IMG/VR virus record: IMGVR_UViG_3300045930_000147
Location: 1-48,989 of that record
DNA length: 48,989 nucleotides
Reading direction: 5' to 3' (one strand)
Origin: a virus
Part shown: positions 20,422-27,054 of the stretch, in pieces
How positions within the stretch are numbered: position 1 is the first letter of the stretch
Layout of the letters: each line of letters begins with the position of its first letter
The notes under the pieces: generated by a model
The model's input: only the letters and a program-made list of their open reading frames with translations
What the model was told of the DNA's origin: nothing
Database searches by the model: none
Program-made: the position numbers and the translations under genes

Positions 20422-20538
20422 CATAGATCAACATATAGCGTGAACGGACGTAGAACGCCGATTCGATCTACATATAGTACCATACCCTAATACCGTCTTC
20501 GCATGCGCGAGATCTTGGAAATTCCGGAATGCAGGGTT
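20422..20538. other. Intergenic region with repeated ACATATAG element
   Basis: AT-richer than its surroundings. It contains TTGACATAGATCAACATATAG (overlapping TTGA/TCAA arms) near 20420 and CTACATATAG near 20470. The same 10-mer occurs on the minus strand near 13546. It separates convergent gene ends; no terminator is obvious. Confidence 0.4.
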
Positions 20539-20745
20539 TCAGCGGCGATGCTCTGCGCGGTGACAAGGCCGGCACAGCCATACGACCTCGAGCGGCTTTG
20601 AATAGTTGGGGTGATGTTTCTCGACGAACCTTTCCCCGCCGCATTGCCGGCATGGCTCCGGGGTCAGCTTGCCGCGCCGCTGATAAACCTTTGCAATTCC
20701 TCTAGCTCTAACCTTTTGGGTGTATTCGTCTGGATGCGTCCGCAT
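20539..20745 (-). CDS. HNH-like zinc protein
   Basis: 68 residues: a basic helix (EYTQKVRARGIAKVYQRRGK), then CRQCGGERFVEKHHPNYSKP and WLCRPCHRAEHRR. The C-x2-C ... HH ... C-x2-CH arrangement is that of small HNH nuclease-like phage proteins. It is much shorter than full homing endonucleases and may be only a zinc module. Last gene of the leftward control set. Confidence 0.75.
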   Translation of the reverse strand: MRTHPDEYTQKVRARGIAKVYQRRGKLTPEPCRQCGGERFVEKHHPNYSKPLEVVWLCRPCHRAEHRR

Positions 20746-20889
20746 ATCACCCTTGGGGTGAAAGGGTGACAGGGCACATGGCTGCGTCAGATTCGGACGT
20801 AGCCCTCACCAAAGTTTCTGCGACCACTTGACCCACGCAGGTGCGCGAGGCCATAAAGGAACACAAGGAAGAGATCGAGAGGTTGCGCG

Positions 20890-20993
20890 GTGGCACTCAC
20901 TGATCGCCAACAGATCGCCCGCCGAGGCAAGCTGACGGCCGGCGACCCGTCATTCGTCCCGAAAGACTTCTCCGACAACTGGGCCGTCCAACT
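20890..20993 (+). pseudogene. Remnant of a YqaJ-type exonuclease gene
   Basis: The frame from the GTG at 20890 reads MALTDRQQIARRGKLTA-GDPSF...DFSDNWAVQL. It parallels the start of the intact exonuclease at 23679 (MALSERQEIARKGKMTG...GDPSF...DYSNNFAVQL) but lacks about 23 residues of the conserved TGSRIG region. After 20993 the similarity ends and the sequence is the coding strand of the small zinc gene read backwards. An upstream coil fragment (about 20826-20893) looks like decayed coding DNA too. Confidence 0.6.
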
Positions 20994-21087
20994 TGCGCCA
21001 GGTCCGCATGTAGGCGTTGTGGCAAAGCCGGCAGTATCGTTGTCCCTTCATTGGCTCGGCGGCACGGCATTTGCTGCAGTCTGCCAT
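20950..21087 (-). CDS. 45-residue zinc-finger phage protein
   Basis: A short ORF from the ATG at 21087: ADCSKCRAAEPMKGQRYCRL, then CHNAYMRTWRK. The CxxC...CxxCH set with 'GQRYCRxCHNAYMRxWR' is a pattern I recognise from small phage proteins. The start overlaps the upstream stop (TGATG). The last ~14 residues are encoded antisense to the exonuclease remnant, so the original C-terminus may have been replaced. Confidence 0.7.
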   Translation of the reverse strand: MADCSKCRAAEPMKGQRYCRLCHNAYMRTWRKLDGPVVGEVFRDE

Positions 21088-21524
21088 CAAAGCCTCCGCA
21101 GCCGGCATAGGGTCCGCGTCTTCTCCCAAGCGACAAACGCCGGGCTTGGGTTCCTTGCTCCTTCGAATTCAATTCGATCCCTTCTTAGGGTTTCAGTGGG
21201 TTTAAGTAAGGTTTCATGCTTGTCAGAGAGCAGACAAGGGTCCCTTGTCAGAGTGTGACAAGGGTCCTTGTCAGCAGTGACAAGGGTCAGCTTCGACGTC
21301 CTGCCCGACCTCTCCTGCCGTATGACAAGACCTTTTTCGATCAGCCGGCGAAGGGTCCGGTTGATTTCGCTGCGTGAGATCCCCAGGCGCCGGCTTACAA
21401 AGGTCAGCGACGGGAAACATTCATGCGGTGGCTTGATGGCATGGTCGGCCAGAGCAACCAGCACCAGCTTGTCGAGCGGTCGTAGTTTTTGGTCGAGAGC
21501 CCAGCGAACAGGGTGGATCGGCAT
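21087..21524 (-). CDS. Helix-turn-helix replication-type protein
   Basis: 145 residues. The start MPIHPVRWALDQKLRPLDKL, then a winged HTH (FPSLTFVSRRLGISRSEINRTLRRLIEKGLV), matches the HTH_36-type domain of phage replication initiators and GntR-like helix pairs. The C-terminal third is polar and disordered. With no DNA polymerase or helicase in the window, it could mark an origin and recruit host replication. Regulation is an equal possibility. GGGAGG ribosome site. Confidence 0.75.
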   Translation of the reverse strand: MPIHPVRWALDQKLRPLDKLVLVALADHAIKPPHECFPSLTFVSRRLGISRSEINRTLRRLIEKGLVIRQERSGRTSKLTLVTADKDPCHTLTRDPCLLSDKHETLLKPTETLRRDRIEFEGARNPSPAFVAWEKTRTLCRLRRL

Positions 21525-21649
21525 GGCTTTTCCTCCCGGAAATGCCGGTTAAAGGGGTGGCTTGACAGATTTTGTGGGGTGTTTAGTTTGCTGGGCGATT
21601 GACCTCCTGACTCCGGCTGAACCTGCCGGTTTTGTTTGGTCTTTCTCCG

Positions 21650-21676
21650 GAGGGCGGTCCCACAAGGGCCGCCCTC
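21650..21676 (-). terminator. Hairpin between 21689 and 21524 genes
   Basis: GAGGGCGG / CCGCCCTC with an 11-base loop. No T run on either strand, so it may be a pause, processing or Rho-linked site rather than a full terminator. The surrounding 21525-21688 has no gene I can support. Confidence 0.4.
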
Positions 21677-21688
21677 GTTGCATTCCGG

Positions 21689-21886
21689 TCAGGCTACGTC
21701 GTCAGGCTGAAACTTGTCGAGCTGATTTTCAATGTTTCCTCGGCCAACAACTTCGGCTGTTCGCTCACAAAGCTCTAAGGCTTCTTCGAGGCTCAATTCA
21801 CGCTTGGGCCGCGTGTGCCAGATAAAGCGACACAGCAGCAGTTTTTCCTCTTTGCGAATCTCGTCGGCCCAATTCGTCAGCGCCAC
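21689..21886 (-). CDS. Small acidic hypothetical protein (GTG start)
   Basis: 65 residues; the GTG at 21886 has a GGAGGG site. Helical and charged (NWADEIRKEEKLLLCRFIWH... LSLEEALELCERTAEVVGR). No family recognised. Belongs to the leftward control set. Confidence 0.65.
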   Translation of the reverse strand: MALTNWADEIRKEEKLLLCRFIWHTRPKRELSLEEALELCERTAEVVGRGNIENQLDKFQPDDVA

Positions 21887-21910
21887 AATTCCCTCCGTGG
21901 TTACGCCAGT

Positions 21911-22177
21911 CTAGCCATTAACGGGCCACCGCAGCGTTTCGTAAGCCTCCACTGCATCGGCCAAACTGTTTACTTCTATTGCTTCCTGGGTGTCCGGCTG
22001 AGCGTCCGTGAGTTTATCAATCCTGGCGAGACACAGTTCGTTAAGCCGATCCGCCTTCTCAATCTGAGCCGCCGCATCCCATAGGTCTTCCTTGAGGCGG
22101 TCTGGTAAACCGAGAAGGCGCTGACCCTTCATCATGTCAGCCCACCCCCTAAGCCTTTCGAGCAAATCCGTCGCCAT
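21911..22177 (-). CDS. Small helical hypothetical protein
   Basis: The ATG at 22177 follows GGAGAGG, giving 88 residues; an upstream in-frame ATG at 22204 has no ribosome site. Mostly helical, with KGQRLLGLPDRLKEDLWDAA and NELCLARIDKLTDAQPD. Its leader (GGAGAGGATAACAGTAATG) is nearly identical to an internal stretch of the next-upstream gene. Function unknown. Confidence 0.6.
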   Translation of the reverse strand: MATDLLERLRGWADMMKGQRLLGLPDRLKEDLWDAAAQIEKADRLNELCLARIDKLTDAQPDTQEAIEVNSLADAVEAYETLRWPVNG

Positions 22178-22210
22178 TACTGTTATCCTCTCCGTTCTAG
22201 CCATAAACAG

Positions 22211-22648
22211 TCATGGCGAACCGAATGGGTCCGACATAACCCATAAATCATGCCACGTTACATTGAGACAGCCGGATATTGGAGTTTGCTGTTCGCCAAG
22301 CCACGGGGCGGCGTCGAATAGCTCGCGCAGATGTTTCCGCGCCACATGCTTCCGGCAGTCTGTGAGCGCAAATTTCTGCGGACATGGGACTGGCGGGTGA
22401 TCGTCGGGATGGCAGGTGCAGGGCCATGTCTTTGGCTCCGCTGCCGCAGTTGCCTTATCCATTCCTGTTATCCTCTCCTTCCTTCGGAATCGGTTTTTCC
22501 TCATCGTGTTTTCGATATGGGCGTCTTTCAGGCATTTCCAACACGGCTCGCCGTAGTCCCAGCCGGAGCCGCCACATACAGGACAGTGCCCTTGGGTCAA
22601 TTCGGGTGGCTTTGGGTCGGCTTGGGTCGATTTGGGTAAAACTCTCAT
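22211..22648 (-). CDS. Zinc-binding-like protein with a possible internal start
   Basis: 145 residues from the ATG at 22648, which overlaps the methyltransferase stop (ATGA). Residues 20-45 contain CPVCGGSGWDYGEPCWKCLK, a zinc knuckle. The second half has CTCHPDDHPPVPCPQK, another Cys/His cluster. At 22462 an in-frame ATG has its own strong site (GGAGAGGATAACAGGA), so an 83-residue C-terminal product may also be made. The longer ORF to 22867 overlaps the methyltransferase and is not used. Confidence 0.65.
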   Translation of the reverse strand: MRVLPKSTQADPKPPELTQGHCPVCGGSGWDYGEPCWKCLKDAHIENTMRKNRFRRKERITGMDKATAAAEPKTWPCTCHPDDHPPVPCPQKFALTDCRKHVARKHLRELFDAAPWLGEQQTPISGCLNVTWHDLWVMSDPFGSP

Positions 22649-23229
22649 ATGCCGTCCAATTGGTTGCCGAAACAAACCCATTCCTTCGACTTCGGTGTTG
22701 CCGGCCGGCGCCGAGCAAAGAGCTCGAGCCGCGGGCCGGCACAGAATTCCTCGATGCGCCGATGCGCTTCTATCGGCTTGCGCGAATGCTCCGAGACCGG
22801 CGCGACAATCAATTCGGCCACAGACTTGGACCTGCGCACAGGCGAGCCCCGCCTTCCGACCAGGCAAAACTCCGCATTGTGCCGGCTGTTATAGCCAAGC
22901 CCGTAGAACCATCCGAGATCGTTCTCGGTGCGCTTGGCCCAGGTGAACATGACCCCCGACGGCTTGAACCCCCAGGCCATCATCACGTCGACGTGAGCAC
23001 CGATCGTAAGGAAGGGACCTGTTACCCATAGGAATAGGAAGGCGTCCCGCTTGCACAGATCGGCAACGGGGAAGGCGCGAATGTCTTTCAGCGTTAGCGT
23101 CGGATAGTAGCGCTCGGCCGACCGGCCCAGGCCTTTGTCGGACCAGACCTTGAAGCGCCAGGGTGGATCCGCGAGCACACAGGCAAAATGGTCCCGCGGT
23201 AGTTTCTCAAAGACTCGCGTGGCTTGCAC
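22645..23229 (-). CDS. MT-A70-family adenine methyltransferase
   Basis: 194 residues from a GTG at 23229 with an AAAGG site. The catalytic DPPW is at residues 21-24 (FACVLADPPWRFKVW). It continues with FLFLWVTGPFL, MMAWGFKPSGVMFTWAKRTE and a C-terminal HSRKPIEAHRRIEEFC, in which the Lys-Pro follows the family pattern. The family transfers methyl from S-adenosylmethionine to adenine N6, in DNA for phage members. Likely role: protection from host restriction or marking of replication or packaging DNA. It overlaps the repressor gene by 23 bases. Confidence 0.85.
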   Translation of the reverse strand: MQATRVFEKLPRDHFACVLADPPWRFKVWSDKGLGRSAERYYPTLTLKDIRAFPVADLCKRDAFLFLWVTGPFLTIGAHVDVMMAWGFKPSGVMFTWAKRTENDLGWFYGLGYNSRHNAEFCLVGRRGSPVRRSKSVAELIVAPVSEHSRKPIEAHRRIEEFCAGPRLELFARRRPATPKSKEWVCFGNQLDGI

Positions 23230-23473
23230 TTGATCGTTTGCCTTTGCGCCGCTTTTTCGGACGGGTGAAAATATCAGGGCGCAAATCGGCGCGGTCGATG
23301 CCTGTGAATTCCTCGACCTCACCAAGGCGATTGATAGGGACAACCGGCCAATCCGAAATAGCCTGCCGTGTCACTCCGAGGTGACGGGCTAGTTTCGATT
23401 GCATGCCAAGGGTTTCCCGGATCTTGCTAAGGCCTGGACTAACGGCCTGCTTTTCGCGCTTTATGCGGGGCAT
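23207..23473 (-). CDS. YdaS/Cro-like repressor
   Basis: 88 residues. A basic start is followed by the HTH: LSKIRETLGMQSKLARHLGVTRQAISDW, then VVPINRLGEVEEFTGIDRAD, the YdaS/Cro pattern in which RQAISDW forms the recognition helix. The tail is Lys/Arg/Ser-rich. It is divergent from the recombination genes and has a palindrome (23490-23507) between its -10 and its start. Autoregulation and control of the rightward operon are therefore likely (inference). No integrase accompanies it. Confidence 0.8.
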   Translation of the reverse strand: MPRIKREKQAVSPGLSKIRETLGMQSKLARHLGVTRQAISDWPVVPINRLGEVEEFTGIDRADLRPDIFTRPKKRRKGKRSSASHASL

Positions 23474-23489
23474 GTTCTACACTTCCATT

Positions 23490-23537
23490 GTCAAGCGAAC
23501 ACTTGACTATCAATAGACCATAGGGCATTTTTGTCAA
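23490..23537 (-). promoter_or_regulatory. Repressor promoter plus operator-like palindrome
   Basis: Minus-strand TTGACA (23537-23532), a 16-base spacer and TATTGA (23515-23510) form a promoter for the repressor. The palindrome GTCAAG-cgaaca-CTTGAC (23490-23507) begins just past the -10. Its right arm could double as a rightward -35, though the -10 there (CATTTT) is weak. Confidence 0.6.
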
Positions 23538-23557
23538 CCAGACCAAAGGGAAATGCA

Positions 23558-23764
23558 ATGCCGAACCTCGACAAGGCTAGGGCCTGCATTCAATCAATCC
23601 TCAACTTGCCCTTTGTCAATAAGAACGTCCGTTACTACGCGGAGGTGGCGCTGTCCCACCTGCAACCGGAGAAAGATTATGGCACTGAGCGAGAGACAGG
23701 AGATCGCCCGCAAGGGCAAGATGACAGGGAGCCGGATCGGAACGCTGGTAAGCGGGAGCTCTGA
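23558..23764 (+). CDS. Small hypothetical protein before the exonuclease
   Basis: 68 residues from the ATG at 23558 (AGGGA site). The first half is a helical domain (NLDKARACIQSILNLPFVNK, YYAEVALSHLQ). The second half, overlapping the exonuclease gene by 86 bases, is hydrophilic low-complexity and probably the by-product of the overlap. First gene of the rightward recombination operon. Confidence 0.6.
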   Translation: MPNLDKARACIQSILNLPFVNKNVRYYAEVALSHLQPEKDYGTERETGDRPQGQDDREPDRNAGKREL

Positions 23765-24500
23765 GGATCTTTACAATCTATGGCTAGAGCTCACCGGCGA
23801 TCCATCGTTTAAGCCGCCCGACTACAGCAACAATTTCGCCGTCCAACTCGGCAACGCCACCGAGAAATTCCACCTCGATTGGATTGAGCGGGCGCTCGGC
23901 ACCATCGATTGCCGCGGCGATAGCCTGCAGCACCCCAAGGTGGAATGGGCGGCCGTCACGCTCGACGGCTGGGCAAAACGCGACGGGGTCCCGGTCGAAG
24001 CCAAGCACACCGGCGGCTTTGAAAGCATGGATACCATTATCGATCGCTACATGCCGCAGATGCAATGGACCATGTTTTGCGCCGGCGTGAAGGAGGTCGC
24101 CTTCTCGGTCATTCAGGGCGCCAAAGAGCCAAAGCCGCTTTTCATCGGCTACGACTCCGAATACGTCGACGACCTGGTAGACGAAGCCGAAGCGTTCATG
24201 AAATGCGTTCGCGAATTGCGCGAGCCGATTCCAAACCCCTTCATTAAACCACCCAAGCCGGTCTTCACTCGTATCGTTGACATGACCGGCAATAATGAAT
24301 GGGGCTTTCACGCCAGCGCATGGTTAAGCAATCGCGTGGCGTTCCAGAAATACAACGAGTCCGCCAAAGCCATCAAAAACCTAATGCCATCCGATGCCAA
24401 AGAGGGCTGGGGTCACGGCATTATCGTGAAGCGCAGTAAGGCCGGAGCGCTCACAATCAAATTGGAGAACGACGATGACGAAGCAAAAGCCGAAGACTAA
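23679..24500 (+). CDS. YqaJ-family recombination exonuclease
   Basis: 273 residues from the ATG at 23679 (GGAG site). Family hallmarks: GKMTGSRIGTLVSGSSEDLY, then QLGNATEKFHLDWIER (Glu of the active site), HPKVEWAAVTLDGWAKRDGV and VEAKHTGG (the D-x(n)-E-x-K type metal site), followed by MPQMQWTMFCAGVKEVAFSV. A lambda-exonuclease-like 5'-3' nuclease that generates 3' single strands for annealing. It overlaps by 26 bases with the ERF annealing gene, its functional partner. Confidence 0.85.
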   Translation: MALSERQEIARKGKMTGSRIGTLVSGSSEDLYNLWLELTGDPSFKPPDYSNNFAVQLGNATEKFHLDWIERALGTIDCRGDSLQHPKVEWAAVTLDGWAKRDGVPVEAKHTGGFESMDTIIDRYMPQMQWTMFCAGVKEVAFSVIQGAKEPKPLFIGYDSEYVDDLVDEAEAFMKCVRELREPIPNPFIKPPKPVFTRIVDMTGNNEWGFHASAWLSNRVAFQKYNESAKAIKNLMPSDAKEGWGHGIIVKRSKAGALTIKLENDDDEAKAED

Positions 24501-25368
24501 AGCCCTGGTCAAAGCCGAGCCCCGGCCGCCGGCGCTGTCTCCCACCCTGGCGCTGATCGAGCGGGCCGCCCGCGATAAGAAAATTGACATCGCCAAGATG
24601 CGCGAGCTCCTGGCAATGCAAAGCGAGGAGGAGAAGCGGATCGCGGCTCGCATTTTCGAAGCGCAGATGAATGAGGTGCAGACGAAGATCGAGCCGGTGC
24701 GCAAGGATGCCGATAACCCGCACACTAAATCCAGGTTTGCGACATATCACGCGCTCGATGCCGCCATCCGGCCGATCTATGTCGAGCATGGATTCTCGGT
24801 CTCATTCGACACCGAGGAAACCGACAAGCCCGACACCGTTGTCGTGCTCTGCTACGTCGGGCACCGGGCCGGACACAATCGCGTCTATCGGATTGCCATG
24901 CCGGCGGAGGGCAAAGGCGCCAAGGGTGGCGACGTGATGAGCAAGACCCACGCCACCGGTTCGGCCGTCACCTACGGTCGACGTTATCTGTTGTCGATGA
25001 TTTTCAATATCGCCACCCTGCAGGACGACGATGGCAATGCCGCCGGCCGCTATCGGCCAGCCGAGCGGCGCCAGGAAACCAGGCCGGCCGGCAATGGCGG
25101 CGAGCAACCAGCACCGCCGCCACAGGAGCAAGCCAAGCCGGCCGAGAAGCAAGCCCCGCATGCGATCGAGCGGCCAGCCGGTATCAGTGCCGCGGCCTGG
25201 GGCGGCAAGGTGATTGAGCAAGTGTTGTTATGCGAGACCGTGCCGGAGGTGGACGCCTGGACAAAAGCGAATGACCAATCGCTGGCGGATCTCGAGAAGG
25301 CGGCGCCGGCAATTTACGAGAAGGTCAAGAGGACGATCGACGATCGCATCAAATGGATTACGAAATGA
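24475..25368 (+). CDS. ERF-family single-strand annealing protein
   Basis: 297 residues. ERF pattern: NEVQTKIEPVRKDADNPHTK, SRFATYHALDAAIRPIYVEH, then GDVMSKTHATGSAVTYGRRY, and LLSMIFNIATLQDDDGNAAG. The region after residue ~200 is Pro/Gln-rich and disordered, then a short helical end. It anneals the 3' strands made by the exonuclease, supporting replication restart and genome circularisation as P22 Erf does (family knowledge). GGAG site inside the end of the exonuclease gene. Confidence 0.85.
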   Translation: MTKQKPKTKALVKAEPRPPALSPTLALIERAARDKKIDIAKMRELLAMQSEEEKRIAARIFEAQMNEVQTKIEPVRKDADNPHTKSRFATYHALDAAIRPIYVEHGFSVSFDTEETDKPDTVVVLCYVGHRAGHNRVYRIAMPAEGKGAKGGDVMSKTHATGSAVTYGRRYLLSMIFNIATLQDDDGNAAGRYRPAERRQETRPAGNGGEQPAPPPQEQAKPAEKQAPHAIERPAGISAAAWGGKVIEQVLLCETVPEVDAWTKANDQSLADLEKAAPAIYEKVKRTIDDRIKWITK

Positions 25369-25799
25369 AGCAACGCGGATTATTCCGCGCTGCCAACTCG
25401 GCGCCGCCATGCCTTGTACCGATCGACAAGCGGGCACAGGAGATCATGGCGGAGCTCGGGGCCGACAAGAAGGCGTTGGTCTCGGTGCACACGCCACGCT
25501 ACCCCGAGCATCACGGCTTTGTGTTCATGGTGCTGGGGAAGATCGCGAAGGCAACAGACCATGATGTGCGCAGCGTCTTGCTTTCGCTTCTCTACGAGAC
25601 CGGCCGCTTCGACTACGTGCGCTTGCTCGACAATACCGTCGTGCCGGATCCGCAATCGCTATCGCCGGAGAGCATGACCCAGCCAGAATTTCAAAAGTTT
25701 TGGGATGAGGCGAGGGGAATCATCCGCACCAAATGGCAGAGGTTCATGAGCCCGCAAGACTTTGCAGAGATCGACAAACTAATCGGAGAAAGACAATGA
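25365..25799 (+). CDS. DUF1367-like phage protein
   Basis: 144 residues from the ATG at 25365, which overlaps the ERF stop (ATGA); an ATG at 25353 lacks a ribosome site. Core pieces VSVHTPRYPEHHGFVFMVLG, YETGRFDYVRLLDNTVVPD and SLSPESMTQPEFQKFWDEAR fit the DUF1367 pattern, often found beside phage recombination genes. Biochemical role unknown. ATGA overlap with the next gene. Confidence 0.65.
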   Translation: MKQRGLFRAANSAPPCLVPIDKRAQEIMAELGADKKALVSVHTPRYPEHHGFVFMVLGKIAKATDHDVRSVLLSLLYETGRFDYVRLLDNTVVPDPQSLSPESMTQPEFQKFWDEARGIIRTKWQRFMSPQDFAEIDKLIGERQ

Positions 25800-26029
25800 C
25801 CAGGTTCAGATTGGTTCCAAAGGAAAGAGCCACCGAGGTAAGCCAAGGTCTCGAACAGACCTTTACGGACCTGCTTAAGGCCCGCACCGAATTGGAGGCC
25901 GCAGTCACACTGGCGAATGCCGCCCTCAAAAGGGTGGATGCGTCAATCACAACGATTGAAGCACTGTGCGGCAATTTCGATCCGCGTAAGCCGTACGCAA
26001 ACCCCGACTACAGGGGAACCGGCAAATGA
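25796..26029 (+). CDS. Small helical hypothetical protein
   Basis: 77 residues; helix-rich (KERATEVSQGLEQTFTDLLK... LEAAVTLANAALKRVDASIT) with a short Pro/Asp end. Heptad-like spacing suggests a coiled coil. GGAG site and ATGA overlaps. No family recognised. Confidence 0.65.
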   Translation: MTRFRLVPKERATEVSQGLEQTFTDLLKARTELEAAVTLANAALKRVDASITTIEALCGNFDPRKPYANPDYRGTGK

Positions 26030-26226
26030 CATCACCATTCGCCAAGCTTGCTGCCGAAGCTGCCTTCGGGCCTGACGCCGGCGAACGCCTGGAACGTGGC
26101 GCCTGCCCCATGTGCGGGAACCCGGACCCGAAGGCGACGATCGAGGATTTAATGAGCGAACGCGAATTCAAATTGAGCGGCCTGTGCCAGGACTGTCAGG
26201 ACAAATGTTTCGGAGACCAGAAATGA
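26026..26226 (+). CDS. Small zinc-ribbon protein
   Basis: 66 residues: CPMCGNPDP at about residues 28-36 and CQDCQDKC near the end form a zinc ribbon around an acidic helix (IEDLMSEREFKLSG). Short phage proteins of this design are common. ATGA overlaps both sides. Confidence 0.7.
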   Translation: MTSPFAKLAAEAAFGPDAGERLERGACPMCGNPDPKATIEDLMSEREFKLSGLCQDCQDKCFGDQK

Positions 26227-26489
26227 GGCGCATTCCCTTTGACTTCTACGACGACGGAACCACGATCGTTAATGGTCAGTCGTTGCCTTGGCGCTACCGC
26301 CATAGAGTCGGGCTCATTCTGTACGAGAGCACCGAAACGTGGGGCGCCGATATGCTTGGCAAGGATGCCCGCCATTCCCTGCACGACATCAAGCGGATCC
26401 TAAGACACAAATTTCAGATGGGAGCGATCGCGGAGTCGCGGCGCAAATATGTCGAAACCATTGGCACCGGGGAGAAGATAAGTGCGTGA
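26223..26489 (+). CDS. Small hypothetical protein
   Basis: 88 residues from the ATG at 26223 (ATGA overlap). N-terminal strand region (IPFDFYDDGTTIVNGQSLPW), then a basic helical half (HSLHDIKRILRHKFQMGAIA). No family recognised. Confidence 0.6.
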   Translation: MRRIPFDFYDDGTTIVNGQSLPWRYRHRVGLILYESTETWGADMLGKDARHSLHDIKRILRHKFQMGAIAESRRKYVETIGTGEKISA

Positions 26490-26865
26490 TCGACCGACTG
26501 ACAAAGTCGAGCGCGGCCGCTTCCTCGGTGGCCGGCTGGGGTCGCCGGCCGGCATGCGTTACGGCGCCTTCAAGGTCAACGGCCCATGCGACCGAGAGCT
26601 TGTCATCATTGCGGACGATGGCAACGAAACCGCATGGGAGCATGTATCGGTCTCGGTCGACGCCAAGCATCCACCGAACTGGCAGGAAATGTCCTGGGTC
26701 AAAGACCAATTCTGGCGCGACGACGAGACCGTGCTGCAATTCCACCCGCGCAAATCTGAATATGTGAATTGTCATCCAAGCTGTTTGCACCTCTGGCGCA
26801 ACATCGGACTAGATCACCCGTTGCCGCCCTCAATTTTGGTCGGGCCGAAGCTTGGGCCGCAATGA
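26482..26865 (+). CDS. DUF7694-type phage protein
   Basis: 127 residues from a GTG at 26482 with a GGAG site. The pattern ERGRFLGGRLGSPAGMRYGA, WEHVSVSVDAKHPPNWQEMS, WVKDQFWRDDETVLQFHPRK and YVNCHPSCLHLWRN is one I know from a phage protein family of unknown function (recalled as DUF7694). The Cys/His/Asp content suggests a metal site. Last gene before the AT-rich control stretch at 26866-27054. Confidence 0.7.
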   Translation: MRDRPTDKVERGRFLGGRLGSPAGMRYGAFKVNGPCDRELVIIADDGNETAWEHVSVSVDAKHPPNWQEMSWVKDQFWRDDETVLQFHPRKSEYVNCHPSCLHLWRNIGLDHPLPPSILVGPKLGPQ

Positions 26866-27054
26866 CTTCTACGATCGTAGAAAGAAAACTGACTCGGTTT
26901 GAGTCAATGTTTATCGTGTCAAGAAAAATTATTTTTGCCTGTCAAGCGCAGGCATGACGCACACTTTTGCAACGCCGACTCCAATGGAATCGAAAAATCC
27001 GGAATCGCGATTTGCTATGGTGGCTCCGTTGACTGCAACAAACGGAGAAAGATC
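26866..27054. promoter_or_regulatory. AT-rich control stretch with three inverted repeats
   Basis: Contains a perfect 16-base palindrome TTCTACGATCGTAGAA (26867-26882), TGACTC-ggttt-GAGTCA (26890-26906), a GTCAAG at 26918, and the operator-like GTCAAG-cgcagg-CATGAC (26941-26958). An extended -10-like TGCTATGGT lies near 27013, before the 27055 gene. It probably carries that gene's promoter. Confidence 0.5.

Noticed and set aside
20890-21258. 122-residue rightward ORF as an intact gene
   Set aside because: Only the first ~35 codons resemble an exonuclease and a conserved block is missing; the rest is antisense to two supported leftward genes. Called a remnant instead.
6259-23507. GTCAAG-N6-CTTGAC sites as simple back-to-back -35 boxes of divergent promoters
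   Set aside because: Several sites lack a -10 at the right distance on one or both sides, and not all lie between divergent genes; an operator reading fits more sites. Kept as the main alternative.
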